Source: Wenzhouxiangellaceae bacterium
GTDB lineage: Bacteria; Pseudomonadota; Gammaproteobacteria; Xanthomonadales; Wenzhouxiangellaceae
Assembly: GCA_023258355.1 (NCBI GenBank)
Contig: JALQZL010000003.1
Span: 3,165 to 36,797, forward strand
Length of the DNA: 33,633 nt
Reading direction: 5' to 3'
Of this stretch, positions 8,086-16,727 are shown one piece after another. Within the stretch, counting starts at the first letter, position 1. Every line of letters begins with the position of its first letter. Position numbers and translations under genes: made by a program. Below the pieces are notes generated by a model that was given only the letters and a program-made list of their open reading frames with translations, was not told the origin of the DNA and did not search any database.

Positions 8086-9225
8086 ATGAGTGTAGTTATT
8101 GGAGTGCTCAAGGAGACGGCAACAGGCGAACGGCGGGTCGGGTTGGATCCCAGTGCGGTCGCCAAATTGATGGCACAAGGCCATGAAGTGGTGATCGAAT
8201 CAGGTGCAGGCACTCAAGCAGGTTTCCCTGACCAACACACGCTGTGGGCAGAGGCCACGTGGGTCAATGATGCCAAATCAGTGGCCGAGAGATCAGACAT
8301 TGTGGTCTGTGTGCAAAGACCACCGGTTGAAACAATTCAGGCGATGAAAGCGGATGGATTGCTGGTGGGCCAATTAAACCCCTATCGTGATGCGAAGACG
8401 CTTAGCCAATCGACAAGCCAGCCAATTTCAATGATCTCGATGGAACTTGTTCCAAGGATCACACGGGCTCAAGCCATGGATGTCTTGTCTTCACAAGCCA
8501 CGGTCGCAGGCTACAAAGCGGTCATATTGGCAGCTGAAATCTCACCCCGCCTATTCCCCATGCTGACCACCGCCGCCGGCACGCTACGGCCAGCCAAAGC
8601 CGTGGTCATCGGTGCAGGGGTTGCCGGCCTTCAAGCGATCGCGACCTGCAGGCGATTGGGCGCACAGGTCGAAGCCTACGATATACGCAAAGCAGCCAGA
8701 GAGCAGGTAGAGTCTTTGGGCGCACAAATGATTGATACCGGTGTAGATGCGCAAACTGAAGGCGGTTATGCCCGAGAGCTCACTGAAGAAGAAAAGAAAC
8801 AGCAAGCACAAACGCTGGCCAGCCATCTGGCCAAAGCCGATGTGGTCATTGCCACTGCCGCCATCCCAGGTCGACCTGCACCACGGATCATCACCAAAGC
8901 CATGGTCGAAGGCATGGCCTCAGGTTCTGTCATTGTTGATATGGCCGCAGAGACAGGCGGCAATTGTGAACTGACAAAACAAGATCAACTGACAGATCAT
9001 CAAGGTGTGTTAATCCACGGGCCAATCAATCTCCCGAGCATGGCGCCCCTGCATGCCTCAGAAATGTACGCCAAAAATATCTCGAACCTCATGGGTCTGA
9101 TGCTCAAAGCCGATCAATTGGTGGTTGATCTTGATGATGAGGTCATCCAAGGCTGTTTGATCATGCACTCAGGCCAATGGGTCCATCCCCAGATAACGCC
9201 AGATGATGTCTCGGAGGGTAAGTAA
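8086..9225 (+). CDS. pntAA: NAD(P) transhydrogenase subunit alpha part 1 (NAD-binding domain I)
   Basis: 379 residues from the ATG at 8086, chosen because GAGGT lies 5 bases upstream. An upstream in-frame ATG at 8032 would add 18 unrelated residues. Domain I features are the N-terminal IGVLKETATGERRVGLDP, the segment RAQAMDVLSSQATVAGYKA, and the Rossmann motif VVIGAGVAGLQAIATCRRLG near residue 172, followed by the long mobile-loop region. There are no membrane spans: the transhydrogenase is split into three subunits here, unlike the two-subunit E. coli enzyme. The complex uses the proton gradient to make NADPH from NADH. The stop overlaps the pntAB start by one base. Confidence 0.95.
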   Translation: MSVVIGVLKETATGERRVGLDPSAVAKLMAQGHEVVIESGAGTQAGFPDQHTLWAEATWVNDAKSVAERSDIVVCVQRPPVETIQAMKADGLLVGQLNPYRDAKTLSQSTSQPISMISMELVPRITRAQAMDVLSSQATVAGYKAVILAAEISPRLFPMLTTAAGTLRPAKAVVIGAGVAGLQAIATCRRLGAQVEAYDIRKAAREQVESLGAQMIDTGVDAQTEGGYARELTEEEKKQQAQTLASHLAKADVVIATAAIPGRPAPRIITKAMVEGMASGSVIVDMAAETGGNCELTKQDQLTDHQGVLIHGPINLPSMAPLHASEMYAKNISNLMGLMLKADQLVVDLDDEVIQGCLIMHSGQWVHPQITPDDVSEGK

Positions 9226-9515
9226 TGGAAGGTTGGGTTGCGCTTTACATATTCATGCTGGCGGCATTCACTGGCATTGAGATCATCGCTCGTGTGCCTG
9301 CTATCTTGCATACGCCTTTGATGTCTGGATCTAACTTTATCCATGGCATTGTCTTAGTCGGTGCCATGGTCATTTTGGGAATGGCCTCAACCACCATCGA
9401 AATAGCCGTGGGGTTTTTGGCCGTTGTCCTTGCAGCCGGCAACGTGGTTGGTGGCTATGTGGTCACCGATCGCATGCTTGAGATGTTTAAATCATCAGGC
9501 CAAAAGAAGGAATAA
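9225..9515 (+). CDS. pntAB: NAD(P) transhydrogenase subunit alpha part 2 (membrane)
   Basis: A 96-residue, very hydrophobic protein with about three membrane helices: the N-terminal WVALYIFMLAAF, then the FIHGIVLVGAMVILGMA helix and the IEIAVGFLAVVLAAGNVVGGY helix. The segment HTPLMSGSNFIHGIVLVGAM is the hallmark of the PntA membrane portion. It supplies part of the proton channel together with PntB. It sits between pntAA (one-base overlap) and pntB (3 bases downstream), so the three subunits are made from one message. Confidence 0.95.
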   Translation: MEGWVALYIFMLAAFTGIEIIARVPAILHTPLMSGSNFIHGIVLVGAMVILGMASTTIEIAVGFLAVVLAAGNVVGGYVVTDRMLEMFKSSGQKKE

Positions 9516-9518
9516 GGC

Positions 9519-10916
9519 ATGGGCACTGTACTCGATTTCATTGTACCCGCTGCCTACTTTATCGCTGCGGTGATGTTCATTTATGGCCTGAAAGCCATGA
9601 GTTCTCCTGTGACTGCCAGACGAGGGATTATTTGGTCTGGTGTGGCGATGGCCGTGGCCGTGTTGGTCACTTTTATTCACCCGAAAGTCGAAGGCAATTA
9701 CACGCTGATGGTGGTGGCGATTGTCCTCGGTGGAGGCGCGGCTTGGCTCAGCGCACGACGCGTGGCCATGACCGATATGCCTCAGATGATCGCACTGTAC
9801 AACGGCATGGGTGGAGGCGCAGCGGCTGCGATTGCTGGGGTAGAGCTTCTAAAACTGACCAGTGGCGCAGTCACCTTAGATCAAGTCACGTTGATACTGG
9901 CTGTCTTGGGCGGGATCATCGGCGCCATTGCTTTCAGTGGGTCTTTGATCGCCTTTGCCAAACTGCAAGGTTGGATGAAGAAATCGTGGCGATTTACTGG
10001 TCAACAAGCCTTGAATGCGGGTGTGTTTATCGCCCTATTGATGATGGGTGGTGTGCTGACCTTCTTTGAACCCACACCCGAGATCCTCGCGCTATTCTTC
10101 CTCACCGCTTTGGTGATGGGTGTTTTGATGACTGTGCCGATTGGTGGCGCAGATATGCCAGTGGTGATCTCTCTTTACAATGCACTGACTGGTTTGGCTG
10201 TGGGCTTTGAGGGTTATGTCCTCCAAAACCCAGCCATGATGATTGCTGGCATTGTCGTGGGCGCGGCGGGTTCTTTGCTGACCCAGTTGATGGCCAAGTC
10301 CATGAACCGGTCATTGAGTAATGTGCTGTTTGCCGGCTTTGGCAAAGCCGATGAGGGCAGTGAGGGCATGGCGGCCAGCGGTGAAATGAAAGCCATTGAT
10401 GCCACCGATGCCAGCATCCAACTGGCGTATGCGGAAAAAGTCATCATTGTGCCCGGTTATGGGCTGGCGGTGGCACAGGCGCAGCATAAGATCTGGGAAT
10501 TAACGGAGCTTCTTCAAGCCCGTGGTGTGAAGGTGAGTTTTGCCATTCACCCCGTGGCTGGTCGAATGCCTGGCCACATGAATGTCCTCTTGGCAGAGGC
10601 AGGTGTGCCCTATGACCTGATCTATGATTTGGAAGACATCAACGCCCAATTCCCCACCACAGATGTGGCCTTGGTGATTGGTGCCAATGATGTGGTCAAT
10701 CCCGCAGCGCGCAAAGATACCTCAAGTCCGATTTACGGGATGCCCATCTTGGATGTCGACAAGGCCAAGAATTGTATTGTTATCAAGCGCGGCCAGGGCA
10801 CTGGTTTTTCTGGCATTGAAAACCTCTTATTCTTCGAAGACAACACGCGCATGCTCTATGGTGATGCTCAGAAAGTGGCTCAAGGGCTGATTGCTGGCAT
10901 TAAATCACTGGGATAA
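9519..10916 (+). CDS. pntB: NAD(P) transhydrogenase subunit beta
   Basis: 465 residues. The N-terminal two thirds contain eight to nine membrane helices, with MTDMPQMIALYNGMGGGAAA and the related GGADMPVVISLYNALTGLA. The C-terminal domain III binds NADP through VPGYGLAVAQAQHKIWEL near residue 310, HPVAGRMPGHMNVLLAEA, and GANDVVNPAA near residue 387. The closing RGQGTGFSGIENLLF is also conserved. The subunit forms most of the proton path. Length and motifs are complete, with no sign of decay. A lipoprotein gene follows 7 bases after the stop. Confidence 0.96.
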   Translation: MGTVLDFIVPAAYFIAAVMFIYGLKAMSSPVTARRGIIWSGVAMAVAVLVTFIHPKVEGNYTLMVVAIVLGGGAAWLSARRVAMTDMPQMIALYNGMGGGAAAAIAGVELLKLTSGAVTLDQVTLILAVLGGIIGAIAFSGSLIAFAKLQGWMKKSWRFTGQQALNAGVFIALLMMGGVLTFFEPTPEILALFFLTALVMGVLMTVPIGGADMPVVISLYNALTGLAVGFEGYVLQNPAMMIAGIVVGAAGSLLTQLMAKSMNRSLSNVLFAGFGKADEGSEGMAASGEMKAIDATDASIQLAYAEKVIIVPGYGLAVAQAQHKIWELTELLQARGVKVSFAIHPVAGRMPGHMNVLLAEAGVPYDLIYDLEDINAQFPTTDVALVIGANDVVNPAARKDTSSPIYGMPILDVDKAKNCIVIKRGQGTGFSGIENLLFFEDNTRMLYGDAQKVAQGLIAGIKSLG

Positions 10917-10923
10917 TCGGCCC

Positions 10924-12615
10924 ATGGCAGGGCATCGCGTATTGAAGTCTTTGACCGCTGGCTTGTGTGCTGTGGTGATGCTGGGGGCCTGTCAAACCAG
11001 TGAGACCGTCGGTTCTGAGGATATCCATCCGTGGCTAAATCAGGTGGATCTCGAGACCAGCTATCTGATTGCCAATCGAGACCCTCTAAGCGATGCGGCG
11101 TTTGATCGTTGGGTGGGTAGTTTTTGGCCGGTGATCCTTTACTGGCTGGATGCTGAGTTCGACACACTCGATGGCCGATGGGAAAATTGGCTTGCGAAAC
11201 ACAAGACCAGTCAAGGCTGGCGTGAGACAGGCATAAACCCGAACGGGTATTGGATTGTCTACGAGGATGCATCGATACCCACCGCCAAACTTCCGCTCGA
11301 TGACCCCTCCCGTTTTTGGGCCACGCTCACCAGTCTTGGGCTGCCTGAACCGATGGCCGTACAAGGCGAACGTGATGCCCTCACGGTGCCTGCTCAGGAG
11401 ATCACCATCCCTTTGCCAGCATCATTGACCTTGGGTGAGTATGCATCAGGGCATCCATGGTCACTCAACCTACACACCCAAGCCGACTGGCTAACCATGC
11501 GATTGATTCCTTCGGTGGAGGGATTGAGTCAGCCCCCATCTGGACTCACAGGAGACTTCAGCGAGCCTGTCGCCACTTGGTCGCACCAGTCATGGGAAAC
11601 ATTCCTTGATGCGCATACGATTGTGGGACCAATCGGAGGCTTGATCAGGCCCTCCAAAGCCATGGACTCACGACAACTGCCCACCTTAGCCTGTCAAACA
11701 CAATGGGCAGCATGGGACCAAACTTCCCCGCAGGTTATTTTTGGGACACCGGTGCTTGATGCCACAACCCTCGAGTTCTTGGTTCGCTATCAAGCGACGG
11801 ATTATCCCTTGGCCAGCCTTGAGACTGATCCGCTCATCTCATCCAATGTTGCCTCAGCATTGCATGCTGAGGTGGCTGGGATTGGCCTGGCATTGGATGT
11901 CAGCAGCGTGCAAACGCAAATGCTGGGCGTACTTAATTCGGGGAGAGCATTTAGAGATGAATGTGTCCACTCCACTGTTGAGACATGGAATCAGACGGTG
12001 CCTGCTGACTTGACCTCTCAGCCTATTCCACCGGTGGCGTCATCCGTTCAGGGTCTGGTCAGTCGGCTTGATGAGTGGCAGATTCATGTACCGGGAAATG
12101 AACCATCGGTTCGTTTCTTGACAGAAATTTATCTCAGCAATCCGATGTTCTTGGTGGGTTTGGCACAAATGCTCTCACCAGAATTAGCAGGTCTGAACTT
12201 GATGCCCAACCAACCAGCTCAAAAAGTGCCCCGCCGATTGCTTCAGCCATTCACCTCTGCCCCCGTCTATCTGTCGACGACACCCACCAGTATTCGAGCG
12301 AGCTCCCATGACAAGCTCCCTGAGCCAAGTGCCATGGCACAGGCCCACGCTAACTTGAACACCACCCCTTTATGGGCTGCGGGGGTTGTCAACTTTCAGC
12401 GTTTGTCTGAGCTTGAGGCGTCTATCCAAGAGCTTGGTGTTTTACCCCCAAGTGATGAGACGTTCTCATCCATCAATCAGCTGGCACAAGCGTTGGATCT
12501 GGGACGATTGAGCTGGCGGTTTGGGCCGACACCTGATGGCCTAGAGACTTGGCTCAAAATTGAGGGACGACTCGAGCCAATCCCTCATCAGGTCAGGCAA
12601 GACTCAGGCAAGTAA
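10924..12615 (+). CDS. Uncharacterised large lipoprotein
   Basis: 563 residues from the ATG at 10924. A TTG at 10891 is in frame but would overlap pntB and spoil the signal peptide. The start MAGHRVLKSLTAGLCAVVMLGAC is a type II signal sequence with lipobox LGAC and lipidated Cys23; the next residue is Gln, which favours outer-membrane sorting. The mature part is rich in Trp, Pro and Leu with no further membrane segment. The opening WLNQVDLETSYLIANRDPL recalls large secreted proteins of the DUF3352 type, but this is a weak impression. It lies 7 bases after pntB and its last 12 bases overlap hda tail to tail. Function unknown. Confidence 0.75.
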   Translation: MAGHRVLKSLTAGLCAVVMLGACQTSETVGSEDIHPWLNQVDLETSYLIANRDPLSDAAFDRWVGSFWPVILYWLDAEFDTLDGRWENWLAKHKTSQGWRETGINPNGYWIVYEDASIPTAKLPLDDPSRFWATLTSLGLPEPMAVQGERDALTVPAQEITIPLPASLTLGEYASGHPWSLNLHTQADWLTMRLIPSVEGLSQPPSGLTGDFSEPVATWSHQSWETFLDAHTIVGPIGGLIRPSKAMDSRQLPTLACQTQWAAWDQTSPQVIFGTPVLDATTLEFLVRYQATDYPLASLETDPLISSNVASALHAEVAGIGLALDVSSVQTQMLGVLNSGRAFRDECVHSTVETWNQTVPADLTSQPIPPVASSVQGLVSRLDEWQIHVPGNEPSVRFLTEIYLSNPMFLVGLAQMLSPELAGLNLMPNQPAQKVPRRLLQPFTSAPVYLSTTPTSIRASSHDKLPEPSAMAQAHANLNTTPLWAAGVVNFQRLSELEASIQELGVLPPSDETFSSINQLAQALDLGRLSWRFGPTPDGLETWLKIEGRLEPIPHQVRQDSGK

Positions 12616-13275
12616 GGCACGCACCATGGGAATGGTGATGGCACGTCGTTCACTCAGCGCTTGTTGCATTAATTGTGTCATTAGCTCACTGAGTTCACTG
12701 GCATTTCTTTTGGTTCGACTCACCAGATAGTTGGCGACTTCCTCGGGCATTTGCATGTCTTGGTCTTGTGCCAACCGACAGACCAGTGTTTTGAGATCTG
12801 ACTCATCAAGTGGCTTGAGGGTGAGTCGGGTCGACTGGCCCAACCGAGAGCCCAAATCAGGTAGCTCAATGCCTGCCAAACTCACCGCACTCATGATCAC
12901 AGTGGAACGCGCTAATCGCCATCGATTAAGTGCATTAAACAAGGACCGTTCCCCATCATCATCGCCTGCCAGGTGATCCACATCATCGATCACGATCCAA
13001 GGGGATGTCAGGTTATCTAATAGTGCCCAATGCTTCAGATCAGAAAGACGGAGATAAGCCACATCCTCTTCCTGTTGCACAAGAGATTGAAAGCAGGCGG
13101 CCAATAAATGGCTTGATCCACTTCCGGTCGGGCCCATGAGCAAATACCACTCACCGGGTATCAGACCGTGCTGAAGGGTGGCCACCACGGATTGATTCTG
13201 GCCAACGATGAAATTATCAAAGCTGGGGCGTCTGGGTGGCTTGAGGGACAGCGGCATCTGCCGCATCTCGGTCAT
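12604..13275 (-). CDS. hda: DnaA regulatory inactivator Hda
   Basis: A 223-residue AAA+ protein resembling DnaA domains III-IV without the DNA-binding part. The N-terminal RQMPLSLKP is a beta-clamp-binding motif, followed by FDNFIVGQNQSVV and Walker A GPTGSGSSH; Walker B is WIVIDDVDHLAG. The lysine of a standard Walker A is replaced by serine, as is common in Hda-like DnaA homologues. Hda, bound to the sliding clamp, triggers ATP hydrolysis on DnaA after initiation. Its ATG overlaps the stop of the upstream phosphatidyltransferase gene (ATGA). Confidence 0.92.
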   Translation of the reverse strand: MTEMRQMPLSLKPPRRPSFDNFIVGQNQSVVATLQHGLIPGEWYLLMGPTGSGSSHLLAACFQSLVQQEEDVAYLRLSDLKHWALLDNLTSPWIVIDDVDHLAGDDDGERSLFNALNRWRLARSTVIMSAVSLAGIELPDLGSRLGQSTRLTLKPLDESDLKTLVCRLAQDQDMQMPEEVANYLVSRTKRNASELSELMTQLMQQALSERRAITIPMVRALLA

Positions 13276-13841
13276 GGGGCAACCTCACTTTGGTGAGAAC
13301 GCTGCCAAGCCCGACGACCCCACACCCACACATATTGGCATAAAGTCGCCAGCGTCAGAATGGCCACACCCACCAGCGCACCGTACTCCAGCCATGCAGG
13401 CATCGATACGCCGATGAGCAAACTCAATTCAAGCCAAATTAACACCAGCTGACTTAAGGTGGTGATTTTAGACAGCACACTTGGCTTTGCATGGAAGCGA
13501 CCGAAGAGATACCGATAAATGGAAGCGCCCACAATGATGATCACGTCTTTACCAATCACCAAAGCACTCAGCCAGATGGGTAACACAGCAAGGTAGGCCA
13601 ACGTAATATAGCTGGCGCTCAGCATCAATTTATCCGCAAGCGGGTCAGCCCAGCCCCCAAAGTGGCTCTGCCATTGATAGCGACGGGCCAAGTAACCATC
13701 GAGCACATCAGAAAGCCCAGAAAGCACGGCAAACAAGAATGCCCACCCGTAAAATCCCGCCACCATAAACCACACCAATGGCACCACCCCGATAATGCGA
13801 GTCACGGTCAACAAATTGGGGAGGAATCGCCATGAAAACAT
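13272..13841 (-). CDS. CDP-alcohol phosphatidyltransferase (PgsA/cardiolipin-synthase-like)
   Basis: 189 residues with about five to six membrane helices. The catalytic signature is complete: SDVLDGYLARRYQWQSHFGG continuing into WADPLADK, which fits D-X2-DG-X2-AR-X8-G-X3-D-X3-D exactly. Enzymes of this family transfer a phosphatidyl group from CDP-diacylglycerol to an alcohol in the inner membrane. The short length and NLLTVTRIIGVVPLVWFM start resemble phosphatidylglycerophosphate synthase, but the acceptor (glycerol-3-phosphate or phosphatidylglycerol) cannot be settled from sequence. It lies 11 bases after the DUF2066 gene and overlaps hda. Confidence 0.88.
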   Translation of the reverse strand: MFSWRFLPNLLTVTRIIGVVPLVWFMVAGFYGWAFLFAVLSGLSDVLDGYLARRYQWQSHFGGWADPLADKLMLSASYITLAYLAVLPIWLSALVIGKDVIIIVGASIYRYLFGRFHAKPSVLSKITTLSQLVLIWLELSLLIGVSMPAWLEYGALVGVAILTLATLCQYVWVWGRRAWQRSHQSEVAP

Positions 13842-13852
13842 GCCAAGAAAAC

Positions 13853-14902
13853 CTATTTCAATCGAAGTTCAATCGACCCATCGGCTTCAGTCGTGACCAC
13901 ATCGAGGACCTGTCCCACTGCCAAGACATCCATCAGCCCCTCACCGCGGAGCACCAGAGAGAACTCGAGTTCCGTGCCCGAGGCTTGGACCAATCGAACT
14001 GATTCAACCACACTGAGCCCCCGAAGATAACGCAACACCTCAGCATACTGGACAGGGTCTGTCATCCCTGAAATGCGAACCCGTTCTTCTCGGCTGATCG
14101 CATTGTTGAGATCTGTGGCATAACGCCGAACCATGGCCTGTAGCAACGCCTTAAAGACGCCATCTAGAACATCATCCACTGATTCGCCTAAGAATGTTTG
14201 GCCACCATCCAGTCCATCGATACGCCAAAATGCGCGGAGCAACCACTGATCACCATCTGTCCGAAAATCAAGCATAAGGCCAACTGAAGCGCCATATCTC
14301 GTCAAGCCTGCGCCGAGCTGTTCTAAAAATCCCCCTCGAATGTCTGCAATGCTGATCTCTGAGAGATCTAAGGCATCGGCTAACGGTCGAACCAAGTCCA
14401 AACCATAGCGGCGCCCCATCTCACTCATTTGCTGCTCCACGTAGGGATCATCTAAAAGCGTGGCTTGAAGTGTTTCCTGAATCACCGCCCAAACCAGAAT
14501 ACTTGCCCGTTCTCTACCCCACCGTGGTAGCGCATTGCTAGATAGCAACTCATCGATGGCCATGGGATCAAATTCGACCCGCTCCCGAATTTCTCGTTGT
14601 AACTGGCCTGAACCGTCTACCCAACGACGCTCAACAATTTGACGAGACTGAATCAGGGTGGGCAAATCACGCTCTGTCAAAGCCAGCTGATCTCTGGCGT
14701 TTTCGACGCCAGTCAATCTAAAGAGCACTTCATCTAGGGCCCTTAGCTGGGCCTGGACATTGACCAGCCCCACTTCGTCAACTGGCGCCTCACCGACATA
14801 GAGATCTTCCATGAGTGCCGCTTTGGCTGTTGTCACCATACAAAGCAGGCAGACCAACCAGACCGTTGAGGTGAGATATTTAGAAAAGACAGGTGCGTTC
14901 AT
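13853..14902 (-). CDS. DUF2066-containing exported protein
   Basis: 349 residues from the ATG at 14900-14902. The longer reading from a TTG at 14929 adds nine residues before the signal peptide. The start MNAPVFSKYLTSTVWLVCLL leads to an AKA-type cleavage site. The mature start LMEDLYVGEAPVDE and the following RALDEVLFRLTGVENARDQ block match the DUF2066 family, which in many gammaproteobacteria lies divergent from purM and beside hda, as here. Probably periplasmic; no biochemical role is established. It is likely transcribed with the phosphatidyltransferase and hda. Confidence 0.85.
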   Translation of the reverse strand: MNAPVFSKYLTSTVWLVCLLCMVTTAKAALMEDLYVGEAPVDEVGLVNVQAQLRALDEVLFRLTGVENARDQLALTERDLPTLIQSRQIVERRWVDGSGQLQREIRERVEFDPMAIDELLSSNALPRWGRERASILVWAVIQETLQATLLDDPYVEQQMSEMGRRYGLDLVRPLADALDLSEISIADIRGGFLEQLGAGLTRYGASVGLMLDFRTDGDQWLLRAFWRIDGLDGGQTFLGESVDDVLDGVFKALLQAMVRRYATDLNNAISREERVRISGMTDPVQYAEVLRYLRGLSVVESVRLVQASGTELEFSLVLRGEGLMDVLAVGQVLDVVTTEADGSIELRLK

Positions 14903-14992
14903 GGCCTTGAAACGATACCATAAGGACAAGTGGCTGGGTCATTTACACACACCCACCCTACGCTTTTGACACAAACACGGCGATTTTGACTC
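14903..14992. promoter_or_regulatory. Divergent promoter region, DUF2066 gene / purM
   Basis: A 90-base gap between divergent starts. It must contain the promoters for both directions, but I see no strong sigma-70 match and no good PurR-type palindrome. The purM ATG lacks an obvious Shine-Dalgarno sequence. Confidence 0.3.
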
Positions 14993-16042
14993 ATGTCATC
15001 AAAAACCCCCTTAACCTACAAAGATGCTGGTGTTGATATCCACGCGGGCAATGCGTTGGTGGACCAAATCAAACCGGCTGTCAAGAGAACCTCACGGCCT
15101 GAGGTCATGGGGGGACTGGGTGGATTTGGTGGCCTTTTCCATCTTGGGCAAAAGTATCAAGACCCTGTCTTGGTCTCCGGCACTGATGGTGTGGGCACCA
15201 AGTTGTTGTTGGCTCAGACCCATCAACGCCTGGATACCTTAGGCATTGATTTGGTTGCCATGTGTGTCAACGACATTCTGGTTTGCGGCGCGGAGCCTCT
15301 TTTCTTTCTCGACTACTTTGCCTGTGGGCAATTAAATGTCGATGAGGCTGCGCGTGTAATTCAAGGCATTGCACAGGGTTGCGAACAGGCCGGCTGTGCA
15401 CTGATCGGTGGTGAGACAGCAGAAATGCCGGGCATGTACGCACCCGGAGAATTCGACCTGGCCGGATTTGCTGTGGGTGCCGTCGAACGGGCAGCATTGA
15501 TTGGTGGTGAACACATTGGGATTGGCGATCATCTGATTGGCTTGGCCTCGACGGGGCCACATAGCAACGGTTACTCGCTGATTCGACGGATTATTGAACG
15601 TGCGCCAGACGATATCCATCAGACTGTGGGTGAGCAATCGATTCTGGACGCACTGCTGGCACCGACCCAGATTTATGTCAATCTGATTCAGTCCCTGCTC
15701 GCAGCCCATCCTCAGGCAATTCATGGCATGGCGCACATTACTGGCGGTGGCTTAACAGAGAACATCATCCGAGTTGTCCCAGAAAAGATGGGTATCGTCC
15801 TTGATGTGGACGCATGGACCATGCCGCCTGTCTTTGAGTGGTTACAAACACAAGGCTCTCTTGCGCCAGAGGAAATGCGACAGACCTTCAACCAAGGCAT
15901 TGGCTATGTCCTCATCTGTGCGCCAGACAAAAGTGACGAAATCTTGCATGCCGTCAAGAACGCGAGTGACATCGGCGCTCATCTGATTGGGGAGGTTGTG
16001 GCGCAGACGGGACCATCGCGAGTCAGCTACAGTGATGAGTAA
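14993..16042 (+). CDS. purM: Phosphoribosylformylglycinamidine cyclo-ligase PurM (AIR synthetase)
   Basis: 349 residues, the standard PurM length. Conserved blocks are LTYKDAGVDIHAGNALVD, GGLGGFGGLF, the SGTDGVGTKLLLAQ nucleotide-binding segment, GIDLVAMCVNDILVCGAEPL, CALIGGETAEMPGMY and HITGGGLTENIIRV. The enzyme closes the imidazole ring in purine synthesis, converting FGAM to AIR with ATP. It is followed directly by purN with an 8-base overlap. Confidence 0.97.
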   Translation: MSSKTPLTYKDAGVDIHAGNALVDQIKPAVKRTSRPEVMGGLGGFGGLFHLGQKYQDPVLVSGTDGVGTKLLLAQTHQRLDTLGIDLVAMCVNDILVCGAEPLFFLDYFACGQLNVDEAARVIQGIAQGCEQAGCALIGGETAEMPGMYAPGEFDLAGFAVGAVERAALIGGEHIGIGDHLIGLASTGPHSNGYSLIRRIIERAPDDIHQTVGEQSILDALLAPTQIYVNLIQSLLAAHPQAIHGMAHITGGGLTENIIRVVPEKMGIVLDVDAWTMPPVFEWLQTQGSLAPEEMRQTFNQGIGYVLICAPDKSDEILHAVKNASDIGAHLIGEVVAQTGPSRVSYSDE

Positions 16043-16727
16043 GGCGTCTCCTGCTCGGCTCGTGGTCCTCATCTCTGGCCGAGGGAGTAATTTAGAAGCC
16101 ATACACACGGGCATCAGCGATCAAATCATTCCATCAGCAGTGCTTGCGGGCGTTATCAGTGACCAGCCCCGGGCCCCAGGCCTTGAAAAAGCCCGTGCGT
16201 GGAATATTCCAACCAGAGTCATTGAGCGCCAACAGATGGATTCCAAGCAAGCCTTTGAGTCGGCGTTGTTACATGCGGTCGAAGAATTCTCAGCCGACTG
16301 GATCATTCTGGCTGGCTTCATGCGCGTACTAAGCCCGGCATTCTTGTCGGGTCTTTCTAGCCACACGCTGAATATTCACCCTTCGCTATTGCCCAAGTAT
16401 CGTGGTTTAGACACACATCAAAGGGCCTTGGATGCGGAGGATACCCTCCATGGTGCCAGCATTCACTTTGTCACACCGGAACTCGATGGCGGCCCAGTCC
16501 TCAGTCAAGTCCAGGTTTCAGTGCGTGCGGAGGATACAGCCGAATCTCTTGCTAGGCGCCTTTTGCCCTATGAACACAAACTCATGATCGCCACTATGGC
16601 ACTATTGATGCGCCATGCGGTCCAATGTGTTGATGAGTCGATTTATATTGATGGAAACTTGCTTGAGAAACCTCTCACGCTGGGTGTTGATCTCAGTCAT
16701 CACGGTGAGTGCAGCTTGGGCGGCTGA
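16035..16727 (+). CDS. purN: Phosphoribosylglycinamide formyltransferase PurN
   Basis: 230 residues from the ATG at 16035, which overlaps the purM stop by 8 bases. Family features include RLVVLISGRGSNLEAI, the WIILAGFMRVLSPAFL segment, LNIHPSLLPKYRGLDTHQRA with catalytic Asn and His, and HGASIHFVTPELDGGPVL with catalytic Asp. It transfers a formyl group from 10-formyl-THF to GAR in purine synthesis. The C-terminal tail (about 20 residues, ending HHGECSLGG) extends past the usual end and overlaps the next gene in another frame. Confidence 0.95.
   Translation: MSKASPARLVVLISGRGSNLEAIHTGISDQIIPSAVLAGVISDQPRAPGLEKARAWNIPTRVIERQQMDSKQAFESALLHAVEEFSADWIILAGFMRVLSPAFLSGLSSHTLNIHPSLLPKYRGLDTHQRALDAEDTLHGASIHFVTPELDGGPVLSQVQVSVRAEDTAESLARRLLPYEHKLMIATMALLMRHAVQCVDESIYIDGNLLEKPLTLGVDLSHHGECSLGG

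Noticed and set aside
9632..10069. Open frame of 145 codons on the plus strand within pntB
   Set aside because: Shadow of pntB in another frame, rich in Arg and Trp as expected of out-of-frame reading.
14941..14992. Possible PurR operator before purM
   Set aside because: ACGCTTTTGACACAAACA only loosely resembles half of the consensus and is not palindromic.
15332..15736. Minus-strand open frame of 134 codons in purM
   Set aside because: Antisense to a highly conserved enzyme; Cys- and Arg-rich non-protein-like sequence.
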